Positions 53,802 to 61,647 of a stretch of DNA of 64,000 nt are shown piece after piece. Below the pieces are notes generated by a model. That model saw nothing but the letters and a program-made list of their open reading frames with translations, was not told where the DNA came from and searched no databases. Position 1 is the stretch's first letter; the number at the start of each line of letters is the position of its first letter. The translations under genes and the position numbers were made by a program. Where the stretch lies: positions 75,261-139,260 of the forward strand of contig DJPR01000002.1 of NCBI GenBank assembly GCA_002438605.1, read 5' to 3'. This DNA comes from Ruminococcus sp. UBA6407 (GTDB taxonomy: Bacteria > Bacillota > Clostridia > Oscillospirales > Ruminococcaceae).

Positions 53802-56052
53802 ATTCTGCATTTTTTAGTGCTTCAACAAGAGGAACTTTTTTTATTTTTCTATACTGTAAAACTGCAATAACAGCATAAGTCAAAATACCAATTATAAACA
53901 TCTCAACATAAATCATTGGTTCAACATAGAATGTTATCCAGCCCGACATACTCGTCATCATAAGATTTATAAACATCCACTTCATTGCGTAATATTCTAT
54001 TGGCAAACTCAAAAGCAGGCATATAACAACTACTATTGATGTCGACATTATGTAAAGTCTGCTTATCTCACTGTTAAAATAACCAAGAATTTTTGTCATG
54101 GATATTGACTGAGCATTTTTTTCAATTACAATCTTTGAAAGCAGATAAATAAGTATCATAAACATTACAACCGCAAAAATGTTTACCATATTCATCATTT
54201 TGCCCATTGAAACATCAAGCTGTCTTGAAAGTTTTGTAAGTGTTTCCGCGTCAATAACAGATGCAATATATGCATCATCAATATCATCAAGCTTTTCATT
54301 CGAGAAGTATCCATTGAAGTAATCATTCTCATAATCAAAAGTATCAGTAAACATATTATTTGTCATAAACACAGAAATTGAACCAGGATTATAAACCACT
54401 CCGCTTACAGTAAATGTATACTGCTTATCATCATACTTTTCACAAAGAGTAATTTTATCTCCCTTACCAAGACTAAACTTTTCTGCATATCCGTTTGATA
54501 TATATACACCGTTTTCATCTAAATCAGCGTCAATATACTTACTGTCATTTTGTATGCCGTATATGGTAACCTCATCAATTTTAAACTTGTTTTCGGGAGT
54601 GTTAAGTGAGTAAGCTGAAAACTTCTCTGCACTCTTAATCTCAGTTTCCACAGGTGCTTTTAAAATATACTGATAATTGCACAGCATATTATCCTGAATT
54701 TCATTCTGGTAATTATCAAGAACAGACGGAAGAAGAAGTCCGAACATAAGCAGAAGATTAGCAAATATAACTCCAACAAAAAGCGTTATGTAATTGCTCA
54801 TATTCTGAAAAATAATTCTTATTCTGAAACGATTGAAAATTTTGATTTTTGTGTTAAGCTTGAATGCTTTTTTCTTAGTACGTTTATGCAAATCTCTGCG
54901 GATAAACTTCAAAGGAGAAAGCGAAAGTTTATTTATAAGTATACAAAGATTAATGATAAGCATTAAAATAAAAGGAACAACTGTTGTAAGCACAAATGCC
55001 TCTGCATTCCACTGAACCTCAAATGTAGGCAGACTGTAGCTTCCATAGTACAAATCGGCACAAATATCCTTGAAAAAAGTATATCCAAGAATATTTCCTA
55101 TAACTGCACCAATTACTGTAACAATAAGCGGCATTGTCAGATAATGACGGACAAGCTCTGCTTTAGTATAGCCAGAAGCTCGCAGTGTTCCTATGACATT
55201 AGCTTCTTCTGAAATAGTATTGCTTATAGTTATGCCAAAAACAAATGCAATAATAACTGTAATAATATATAGGAGTGTTATCATCATTGACTTATCTCCG
55301 CCCATATCGTCACCTGTAAATTTTATTGCCTGATTTGCATACTGAGGAACAAAATCATCAAGAGGAACTATCTTATTAATATCTTTTGCAAGGTCATCTG
55401 AAATTTTCTTTTCTGCCCTTTCGTCCTTTGGAGAATTATCATATTTCCACGAATAACAGTATTTCTGTTTGCTTTGGTCAAGGTGACTGTACCCTGATTC
55501 ACTCATTACAGCAACACCAAATTTAACCGAATCAAACATTGAATCATTATTATCCGAGAACAGTGCACTGTAATCTGAAAGAGCAACAAGTCCGCTTACT
55601 TTCATTTCTTTGTCACCAACATCAATAAAATCGCCGGCTTTTATATTATTGTTATCAGCATACATTCTGTCAACAGCAATTTCATCATAAGTTTCAGGCA
55701 TTCTGCCTTTCATAAGGCACACCTTATTCAAATCTTTTCTGTCTGCAAAAATTCTCACTATGCTGTCATTTTTGGTTTCCTGTTCAATATAAAAATTATC
55801 ATATAATTTTATTCCAAGCTTTTCGATTTCACTTTTTTGAAACTCATCGGCTTGTTCATTAAGAAGAAAATGACCGTCCTCAATATTATACTTTTCAAAG
55901 CTTTCATTATATGAAGAAATCATACTTCCGTCTGCAACGAGAAATCCTGAAACCATACCTATTGTACCAATCAGCAGAATGAAAATTACAATATACTTTC
56001 CTATTTCACTGCAAAACTCTCTGGGGAGTCTTTTAATAAGAGGATTTTTCAT
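53800..56052 (-). CDS. FtsX-like (MacB-type) ABC transporter permease
   Basis: A 750-residue permease. Hydrophobic helices lie near residues 18-40, 255-285, 305-330, 350-375, 415-445, 625-650, 672-700 and 715-740. Extracytoplasmic regions (about 45-235 and 440-600) are large. It pairs with the ATPase encoded 13 bp upstream. Such exporters handle antimicrobial peptides, lipoproteins or cell-wall signals; the substrate cannot be set. The family is common in gut Firmicutes with two-component or MarR control; here three palindromes sit at the promoter. Confidence 0.85.
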   Translation of the reverse strand: MKNPLIKRLPREFCSEIGKYIVIFILLIGTIGMVSGFLVADGSMISSYNESFEKYNIEDGHFLLNEQADEFQKSEIEKLGIKLYDNFYIEQETKNDSIVRIFADRKDLNKVCLMKGRMPETYDEIAVDRMYADNNNIKAGDFIDVGDKEMKVSGLVALSDYSALFSDNNDSMFDSVKFGVAVMSESGYSHLDQSKQKYCYSWKYDNSPKDERAEKKISDDLAKDINKIVPLDDFVPQYANQAIKFTGDDMGGDKSMMITLLYIITVIIAFVFGITISNTISEEANVIGTLRASGYTKAELVRHYLTMPLIVTVIGAVIGNILGYTFFKDICADLYYGSYSLPTFEVQWNAEAFVLTTVVPFILMLIINLCILINKLSLSPLKFIRRDLHKRTKKKAFKLNTKIKIFNRFRIRIIFQNMSNYITLFVGVIFANLLLMFGLLLPSVLDNYQNEIQDNMLCNYQYILKAPVETEIKSAEKFSAYSLNTPENKFKIDEVTIYGIQNDSKYIDADLDENGVYISNGYAEKFSLGKGDKITLCEKYDDKQYTFTVSGVVYNPGSISVFMTNNMFTDTFDYENDYFNGYFSNEKLDDIDDAYIASVIDAETLTKLSRQLDVSMGKMMNMVNIFAVVMFMILIYLLSKIVIEKNAQSISMTKILGYFNSEISRLYIMSTSIVVVICLLLSLPIEYYAMKWMFINLMMTSMSGWITFYVEPMIYVEMFIIGILTYAVIAVLQYRKIKKVPLVEALKNAE

Positions 56053-56064
56053 CTTTTTCCCTCC

Positions 56065-56763
56065 TTACCATTCAAGTTCCTGCACAGGAGTTTTAGTTTC
56101 ATTCAGATAATTCTTGCGAATCTGACCATCACGAAGTTTAACAACTCTATCTGCCATATTCTTTATGGCATCATTATGAGTTACCATAATAACTGTGTTT
56201 CCATATTTTTTATTAATGTCCTCAATCAGCTTTAAAATTTCTTTTGAGGTTGCATAATCCAATGCACCTGTCGGCTCGTCACACAACAGAATATCAGGAT
56301 TTTTTACAACTGCACGTCCGATTGCTGTTCTTTGCTGCTGACCGCCTGAAAGCTGATTTGGAAGCTTGTGACGATGTTCATATAATCCGAGAGTTTTAAG
56401 AATATCATCAACATCAAGAGGATTATCGCTTAAATATGCACCAACCTCAACATTTTCCTTTATATTAAGATTAGGAATCAAATTATACATCTGAAAAATA
56501 TATCCAAGATGTTTTCTTCTGTAAAGCGTCAGCTTTTTCTCGCTCATGTCAGCAGTTTTTTCACCGTTGATTGAAATGTATCCGCTGTCGGCATCATCAA
56601 TTCCACCTATAATATTTAATAATGTTGACTTTCCTGAACCCGATGCTCCAAGCAAAACGCATATCTCACCCTTTTGAATTTCCAAATCAATCCCCTTCAG
56701 AACCTCAACTCTGCTTTCACCCTCACCAAAGTGTTTTTTTATTCCACTTATCTCCAGAAACAT
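56065..56763 (-). CDS. ABC transporter ATP-binding protein (MacB/LolD type)
   Basis: A 232-residue ATPase. Walker A is GASGSGKST near residue 40, the Q-loop FQMYNLIPN near 85, the signature LSGGQQQR near 140, Walker B ILLCDEPTGALD near 160 and the switch His in VTHND. I chose the ATG at 56763 (MFLEISG), which has GGGAG upstream, over an ATG 39 nt earlier. It energises the permease downstream. Confidence 0.93.
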   Translation of the reverse strand: MFLEISGIKKHFGEGESRVEVLKGIDLEIQKGEICVLLGASGSGKSTLLNIIGGIDDADSGYISINGEKTADMSEKKLTLYRRKHLGYIFQMYNLIPNLNIKENVEVGAYLSDNPLDVDDILKTLGLYEHRHKLPNQLSGGQQQRTAIGRAVVKNPDILLCDEPTGALDYATSKEILKLIEDINKKYGNTVIMVTHNDAIKNMADRVVKLRDGQIRKNYLNETKTPVQELEW

Positions 56764-56787
56764 AATTATTCTCCCTTTCATTTGTTT

Positions 56788-56847
56788 TATGTGAATGCAC
56801 ATATGAACATCTATTCATATTATAACTGTAATTACAGATTTTGTCAA
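56788..56847 (-). promoter_or_regulatory. ABC operon promoter with three palindromes
   Basis: On the minus strand TTGACA (56847-56842), 17 bp, TATAAT (56824-56819). Palindromes are CTGTAATTACAG in the spacer (56826-56837), ATATGAA-N6-TTCATAT (56801-56820) at the -10 downstream side, and TATGTG-AATG-CACATA (56788-56803). These positions suit repressor binding; the regulator is not linked. Confidence 0.75.
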
Positions 56848-56853
56848 GTGTAT

Positions 56854-57016
56854 TTAAGGCAACACTACACAAAGCACGTCATAAACTTGCAAATTTTACG
56901 TCATCTTACACATGTTTTTCTCATCATACAACAGTATGCTTTCCAAAATTCTATGCAATCTGACGAAAAATATATCTGCGTTTCTGCCGCACAAGCTTTG
57001 TGAGGTATTGCATTAA
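56854..57016 (+). repeat. Long copy of the hairpin repeat
   Basis: About 163 bp. It starts TTAAGGCAACACTACACAAAGC and ends GCTTTGTGAGGTATTGCATTAA, so the ends are an imperfect inverted repeat. The interior (ACGTCATAAACTTGCAAATTTT) is shared with the partial copy at 1-69. No transposase is encoded. The remaining gap to 57087 shows nothing else. Confidence 0.75.
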
Positions 57017-57087
57017 AAACTTATTCTCATAGGATATAACATTCAGTTTTTTATGAAAGTGCTAAAAATGTTCATATAAATTATCAG

Positions 57088-57369
57088 TTAATTGCAATAC
57101 TGTTCAAGAATTGACTTCAATGCACTTACACTTGCACTGTGTATTCTTGCCACAGGTATATCATGTTTTTCTGATTTCTGATTTACACTTCTTACCATTT
57201 TATGTGAACAAGTATTAGTAAAAACAACCATTAAATCAGGACATCCAAGTTTATTTTCAAAATCAGACGGCATTTGAGTAAAAACCTTCGCTTTACAGTT
57301 ATAAGATTTGCATATATCTTTATATCGAGTTGCCATACGGTCATTGCCGCCTACTAAAACAATACTCAT
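57088..57369 (-). CDS. DUF2325 domain-containing protein
   Basis: A 93-residue protein of the DUF2325 type. SIVLVGGNDRMATRYKDICK at residues 2-21 and VVFTNTCSHKMVRSVNQ near 48 match the family. The fold is predicted Rossmann-like, and its function is unknown. It has its own promoter on the minus strand (TTGACA 57442-57437, TATTAT 57419-57414). GAGGTG lies before the ATG. Confidence 0.82.
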   Translation of the reverse strand: MSIVLVGGNDRMATRYKDICKSYNCKAKVFTQMPSDFENKLGCPDLMVVFTNTCSHKMVRSVNQKSEKHDIPVARIHSASVSALKSILEQYCN

Positions 57370-57413
57370 TTTTTACACCTCTTTCACTCAGTTAGCATAC
57401 GCTTACTAAAAAT

Positions 57414-57442
57414 ATAATATCACATCTTCCGGAATTTGTCAA
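57414..57442 (-). promoter_or_regulatory. Promoter of the DUF2325 gene
   Basis: On the minus strand TTGACA (57442-57437), 17 bp with TGA extension, TATTAT (57419-57414). Confidence 0.75.
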
Positions 57443-57471
57443 GCACTTTTAAGCAATAAATAATCACTTAT

Positions 57472-57522
57472 AAAGCAACAAGGCACAAGTCACGTTAAAA
57501 GACCTTATACGCTGCTGCCTAT
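57472..57522 (+). repeat. Diverged hairpin repeat between the DUF2325 gene and metF
   Basis: AAAGCAACAAGGCACAAG at the left and CGCTGCTGCCTATA at the right, with GTTAAAAGACCTTAT between, resemble the copies at 47 and 59.6 kb but with more changes. Confidence 0.5.
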
Positions 57523-57558
57523 AGTTTTAATCTATAACACACGATAAATTTTTTATGT

Positions 57559-57587
57559 TTGCATAATATAATAAAATGTGATATAAT
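57559..57587 (+). promoter_or_regulatory. Promoter of metF
   Basis: TTGCAT at 57559-57564, 17-bp spacer, TGA extension, TATAAT at 57582-57587. No riboswitch is visible in the short leader. Confidence 0.75.
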
Positions 57588-57622
57588 TTAATACAGTAAA
57601 TAATAGTAAAGGCGGACTAAAT

Positions 57623-58501
57623 ATGAAAGTTTCCCAAAGATTTAAGGAAAAAACTGTATTTTCTTTGGAGATATTCCCACCAAAGCCGAATTCTCCTGAA
57701 AATGTAATCTACGATACACTTGATGAGCTTAAAGACATAAAACCGGATTTTATCAGCGTTACATATGGTGCTTCTGGAGGTTCAAATTGCAGTAAAACAA
57801 TTGAAATTACATCTGCAATAAAAAATAAATATAAAATTGAAAGTGCTGTACATCTTCCATGCATTTACCTTACTAAGCAAAATGTTCTTGATATTCTTAA
57901 TACATTAAAAGAAAACGGAATTCAAAATATTCTTGCTCTGAGAGGTGACGTAAATCCTGACCTTGCTCCTGTAAACGAGTTTAAGCATGCCAATGAACTT
58001 ATTGAATTTATAAAATTAAATGGTGATTTTGATATAATGGCTGCTTGTTACCCTGAGGGACATAACGAAAGCTCAGGATTGGTTGAAGACATCGTTAATC
58101 TGAAACGCAAGGTGGATTCAGGAGTAGATCATCTTATAACACAGCTTTTTCTTGATAATAATTATTTTTATTCATTTTATGAAAGAACGCAGATTGCAGG
58201 TATTAATGTACCTATTGAAGCAGGAATCATGCCTGTTACCAATAAAATTCAGATTGAAAGAATGGTTAAACTCTGCGGAATAAATTTACCTAAAAAGTTC
58301 ATGAAAATGATTGAAAAATATGAAAATAATCCAATTGCACTTCGTGATGCGGGAATTGCATATGCCATTGACCAGATTGTTGACCTTATTTCACAAGGTA
58401 TTGACGGCATTCATCTTTATACAATGAATAAACCTTATGTTGCCAATAAAGCATATGACGCAATTAAAAATCTTATTTCCTATAGCAATGCAATAAAATA
58501 A
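57623..58501 (+). CDS. metF: Methylenetetrahydrofolate reductase
   Basis: A 292-residue TIM-barrel flavoprotein that makes 5-methyl-THF from 5,10-methylene-THF. The start KTVFSLEIFPPKP (residues 10-22) holds the catalytic Glu, FISVTYGASGG near 42 and ILALRGD near 109 are typical, and AACYPEGHNES near 148. It stands alone with its own promoter, next to a structured intergenic element. With LuxS it links to methionine and methyl-group metabolism. Confidence 0.95.
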   Translation: MKVSQRFKEKTVFSLEIFPPKPNSPENVIYDTLDELKDIKPDFISVTYGASGGSNCSKTIEITSAIKNKYKIESAVHLPCIYLTKQNVLDILNTLKENGIQNILALRGDVNPDLAPVNEFKHANELIEFIKLNGDFDIMAACYPEGHNESSGLVEDIVNLKRKVDSGVDHLITQLFLDNNYFYSFYERTQIAGINVPIEAGIMPVTNKIQIERMVKLCGINLPKKFMKMIEKYENNPIALRDAGIAYAIDQIVDLISQGIDGIHLYTMNKPYVANKAYDAIKNLISYSNAIK

Positions 58502-58514
58502 TGAGAGATAAGAT

Positions 58515-58607
58515 GACAAAAGCAAACCGCATAGTACAAGGCGGACGACGAAAGCATACTGTCGTATGGTGAGGAGGACAACACAGTAATATGCGGTTTG
58601 AATTGTC
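58515..58607 (+). repeat. Structured intergenic element after metF
   Basis: The outer arms GACAA (58515) / TTGTC and CAAACCGCAT (58523-58532) / ATGCGGTTTG (58591-58600) enclose a CATAC-TGTC-GTATG hairpin (58555-58568). On either side of it are the purine-rich sequences GGCGGACGACG and GGAGGACAAC. It starts 13 bp after the metF stop. A class of element or RNA could not be assigned. Confidence 0.55.
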
Positions 58608-58644
58608 AGATTAGTTACAGCATTTTGTTGTATTGCTATAAAAT

Positions 58645-58681
58645 AAAAATCACTTGTCAATATATAAGACAAGTGATTTTT
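58645..58681 (+). terminator. Bidirectional terminator between metF and degV
   Basis: AAAAATCACTTGTC and GACAAGTGATTTTT form a perfect 14-bp stem with a 9-nt loop (58645-58681). It can serve both convergent genes. Confidence 0.9.
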
Positions 58682-58692
58682 ATTGCATAAAT

Positions 58693-59568
58693 TTATTTTG
58701 ACATATTTCTTCGGCATGCAAGACCTACCAGATCAGGACCTGCATTTGCTGAAACTGCTGCTCCTACATGAGCATAATATTCAGCCTTATAGCCGTATTT
58801 CTTTATCATTTCCTTTTCAAGCTCTTTAGCCATGGTGTCATCTTTACCGCAAAGCATTATATAAGGAGTCTGAGGAGTCATGACAGCCTCGACGTGATTC
58901 ATAATCTTTGGAATTATATTTTTCTCTCCTCTGATTTTTTCATGTATTTTTGAACCGCCGTCTGACATCTCAATAAGAGGCTTTAATCCCAAAAGTTCAC
59001 CTGCAAATGCCGCTGCTGCTGATATTCTTCCCGATTTCTTAGCGTATTTCAATGTCATAGGTACAAAATAAGCTGCAACAGAACCGCACCATTCTTCAAT
59101 ATAAGCTACAATACTTGCTGCACCTGCACCTTTTGCCGCTTTTTTTGCTGCTTCCATTACACAATAACCGTACATTGCCGTATATCCCTTTGAGTCAATA
59201 ACGTAAATGTTGAACTTTCCTTTTGCATCAGGATTTTCCTCAAAGAAATTTTTACTCGCCATTACTGCATTTGAATTTGTAGCAGAACCCGTTGACGATA
59301 TTGAAACATAAATTACATCTGTATAGCCGTTTCTATATGCATCATTAAATATTTCTTCAAATTCAAAAGCTGTGACCTGAGCTGTTTTAGGAATTTCTGC
59401 ACAATTCTCCATAAGCTCATAAACTTCTGATTTACTCTTATCAACATATTCCTTAAAGCTGATGTCACCTATTGAAATATTAAATGGAACAATTTTTATA
59501 CCAAGTTCATTTACAACTTCAGGTTCAAGATCACAAGAGGAATCACTCATAATCATAATTTTCTGCAT
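58693..59568 (-). CDS. DegV family fatty-acid-binding protein
   Basis: A 291-residue DegV/FakB-like protein that binds a fatty acid between two domains. MSDSSCDLEPEV at about residue 7 and ISSTGSATNSNA near 84 hold the Ser/Thr of the lipid head-group site; SGRISAAAAFAG lies near 186. The start is the ATG at 59568, with GGAG 6 nt before. In Firmicutes such proteins present fatty acids to the FakA kinase. A hairpin TGCCAAAA-TTTTGGCA (59583-59605) lies just before the ribosome site. Confidence 0.9.
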   Translation of the reverse strand: MQKIMIMSDSSCDLEPEVVNELGIKIVPFNISIGDISFKEYVDKSKSEVYELMENCAEIPKTAQVTAFEFEEIFNDAYRNGYTDVIYVSISSTGSATNSNAVMASKNFFEENPDAKGKFNIYVIDSKGYTAMYGYCVMEAAKKAAKGAGAASIVAYIEEWCGSVAAYFVPMTLKYAKKSGRISAAAAFAGELLGLKPLIEMSDGGSKIHEKIRGEKNIIPKIMNHVEAVMTPQTPYIMLCGKDDTMAKELEKEMIKKYGYKAEYYAHVGAAVSANAGPDLVGLACRRNMSK

Positions 59569-59612
59569 TATTTTCTCCATTCTGCCAAAAGGCACTTTTT
59601 TGGCATTATTAT

Positions 59613-59665
59613 TTAGGCAACACCGCTGAAAACATATCAAAGGACTTTGTACGGTGCTGCCTTAA
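59613..59665 (+). repeat. Hairpin repeat between degV and trmL
   Basis: TTAGGCAACACCG (59613-59625) and CGGTGCTGCCTTAA (59652-59665) form a stem with two mismatches. The core ATATCAAAGGACTTTGT is shared with the copy at 47037-47089. It is the best conserved short form. Confidence 0.75.
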
Positions 59666-59676
59666 CAAATACCATT

Positions 59677-60171
59677 TTACCATTTATATTTTGTAAGCTG
59701 GCCTTCTCTCGAAAGGTCAGGATAATTCCACTGTCTTAATATTTCATAAGCTGCAATTGCAACAGAATTTGAAAGATTAAGACTTCTTAATTCATTTCTC
59801 ATTGGTATTCTAACACAACTATTTTCATTTTTATATAATAAATCTTCAGGCAGACCTTTATCCTCTCTGCCAAAAATTATATATGCATTATTCGGATATG
59901 CAATATCACTGTGAACATTTTTCCCTTTTGTAGTAAAATAAAAGTAAGGACCATTATTTTTACTGAAAAAGTCATTGAAATCATCATAATAAGTTATATC
60001 AAGTTTATCCCAATAGTCAAGCCCTGCACGTTTCAGATGCTTATCAGTAATTTCAAATCCAAAAGGTTTGATAAGGTGAAGCTTTGCTCCGGTAACTGCA
60101 CATGTCCTTGAAATATTGCCTGTATTCTGAGGAACCTGAGGTTCCGCAAGTACAATATTCAGATTATACAT
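59677..60171 (-). CDS. trmL: tRNA (cytidine/uridine-2'-O-)-methyltransferase TrmL
   Basis: A 164-residue SPOUT enzyme that methylates the ribose at tRNA wobble position 34. NTGNISRTCAVTGAKLHLI near residue 17, FGREDKGLPEDLL near 99 and RIPMRNELRSLNLSNSVAI near 123 are the family motifs of the knotted SAM site. The length is normal. It lies upstream of degV on the same strand with the repeat hairpin between. Confidence 0.94.
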   Translation of the reverse strand: MYNLNIVLAEPQVPQNTGNISRTCAVTGAKLHLIKPFGFEITDKHLKRAGLDYWDKLDITYYDDFNDFFSKNNGPYFYFTTKGKNVHSDIAYPNNAYIIFGREDKGLPEDLLYKNENSCVRIPMRNELRSLNLSNSVAIAAYEILRQWNYPDLSREGQLTKYKW

Positions 60172-60396
60172 ACTAATCTCTCCATGTATATTTTATGTTA
60201 TATGGATAAAAATATTATTGAAATCTTGTATCAAGTTTTCAAAGTAAGTCCGCATATTTTTAAAATCAGAATAAGAACTTGCAATATTTTTATGCGGAAA
60301 AATTTTCAAACAGCTGCTTATAAAAAGCGGCTGAGTTAAATTCGGTCTTTCGTCTGCCGAAAATGACGATACTGCAAAATGCAGCATGGAGTTTTT

Positions 60397-60570
60397 ATGG
60401 ATATTAAATCAATCGTAAAAGGTGTAACATTCGGAACTGCGGCAGGCTTAATATGCTATACAATGTCAGCCGCAAGCTCCGGAAAAAAGAAAAGTTTAAA
60501 GCGTAATGCAGGAAAAGCACTAAAAGCTGCCGGAAGTGTACTTGAAGAAATAACCTCTATTGTAATGTAG
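60397..60570 (+). CDS. Small 57-residue protein with one hydrophobic helix
   Basis: A 57-residue product starting at the ATG at 60397, with GGAG at 60388-60391 five nt upstream. A hydrophobic segment (residues 8-24, VKGVTFGTAAGLICYTM) is followed by a basic stretch KKKSLKRNAGKALKAAG and an acidic end. This resembles small YtxH-like membrane proteins but no family is assigned. Its last 14 bp overlap convergently with ruvX. The gap 60172-60396 before it holds only AT-rich DNA with small inverted repeats and no gene I can support. Confidence 0.55.
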   Translation: MDIKSIVKGVTFGTAAGLICYTMSAASSGKKKSLKRNAGKALKAAGSVLEEITSIVM

Positions 60571-60985
60571 CTGTATTTTTTCTGTAAGCCAGATAACTTT
60601 CAAGAATTATTGTAGCAGCGACAGCGTCAACTACAGCTTTTCTCTTTTTTCCTCTTGTATTTGTTACGTTTAGGTAATTATGTGCAGAAACTGTTGTACA
60701 GCGTTCGTCCCATAAATTAACAGGACATTCTGTCAACTTTGCCAGTTCTTCTGAAAAGAGCTGGCATTTTTCTGCTCTTTCACCTATTGTTCCATTCATG
60801 TTTTTAGGATAACCCACTATAATTTCTTCTGCTTTTAGCTCAGCCGCTTTTTCGGCTGTTTTGCGAATACAGGTTTCAAAATCCTTTTCAGAAATCACAC
60901 AGACAGGAGAGGCAAGAAACTCGCCTTTATCACAGCATGCAATTCCTGTTCTTGAGTCTCCGAAATCAACCGACATTATTTTCAT
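60557..60985 (-). CDS. ruvX: RuvX/YqgF Holliday junction resolvase-like nuclease
   Basis: A 142-residue RNase H-fold protein. The acidic active site is seen as D7 in VDFGDSRTGIA, Glu in LWDERCTT near 93 and Asp in VVDAVAA near 118. YqgF acts in 16S rRNA 5' end processing and may resolve junctions. It overlaps the phosphatase gene by 4 bp and is the last gene of the pyr-linked operon. Confidence 0.93.
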   Translation of the reverse strand: MKIMSVDFGDSRTGIACCDKGEFLASPVCVISEKDFETCIRKTAEKAAELKAEEIIVGYPKNMNGTIGERAEKCQLFSEELAKLTECPVNLWDERCTTVSAHNYLNVTNTRGKKRKAVVDAVAATIILESYLAYRKNTATLQ

Positions 60986-61647
60986 GCTTTTTCATCATCC
61001 CTCCACCATTTTGAACTGTTCAATGTTGAATCCTCAGCTGATAAATGAGATGAATCATTCATATAGATGACTTTTGGATTAAATTTTTCGTCAAACTCAA
61101 TAAGTGACACCGCTGTATTGTCTGACCAACCCAATTCATTCATATATGCATTTGTTTTTCCAAGGCAGAAGCAAAGGAAATTTTTGACAGCACAGCCATG
61201 AGATACGACCGCAATAGTTTTTTCTTTATTTTCAGAACAAATTTCTTTCATTGTTTCAACCATTCGATTGTATACTTGATTCATGGTTTCCCCATCAGGA
61301 GCTTCAAATTTTTCCGTATGGTTTTTCCAGTTGTCATACTGCTTTGGAAAAAGCTTCGGCAATTCAGACCATGGCTTACCCTCAAATTGACCGCCGTTTA
61401 TTTCAATAAGTCCGTCATTAAATTTCAGTTCATATCCAAAATTTTTATTTATATATTCAGCAGTAACTCTCGCCCTTATAAGCGGACTTGTATATATACT
61501 GTCCAAGTTGATATTCTTAAAACGTTCACTCAATGCATTCAACTGACGGTATCCTTTTTCAGTTACTTCAGTATCAATATGTCCCTGAAACACTTCATTG
61601 ATATTTCCAAATGCTTCCGCATGGCGGACAAGATAAACTCTTACCAT
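60982..61647 (-). CDS. Histidine phosphatase family protein
   Basis: A 221-residue phosphoglycerate mutase-like protein. The acceptor His is H9 in LVRHAEAFGN; IYTSPLIRARVTAEY near 52 and VVSHGCAVKNFL near 150 complete the site. It overlaps pyrD by 7 bp at its start and ruvX by 4 bp at its end. A pyrimidine link is only suggested by context. Relatives include broad-specificity phosphatase PhoE. Confidence 0.88.
   Translation of the reverse strand: MVRVYLVRHAEAFGNINEVFQGHIDTEVTEKGYRQLNALSERFKNINLDSIYTSPLIRARVTAEYINKNFGYELKFNDGLIEINGGQFEGKPWSELPKLFPKQYDNWKNHTEKFEAPDGETMNQVYNRMVETMKEICSENKEKTIAVVSHGCAVKNFLCFCLGKTNAYMNELGWSDNTAVSLIEFDEKFNPKVIYMNDSSHLSAEDSTLNSSKWWRDDEKA

Noticed and set aside
60193..60387. 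64-codon minus frame between trmL and ruvX
   Set aside because: No ribosome site, odd composition and overlap with small inverted repeats; no homologue recognised.
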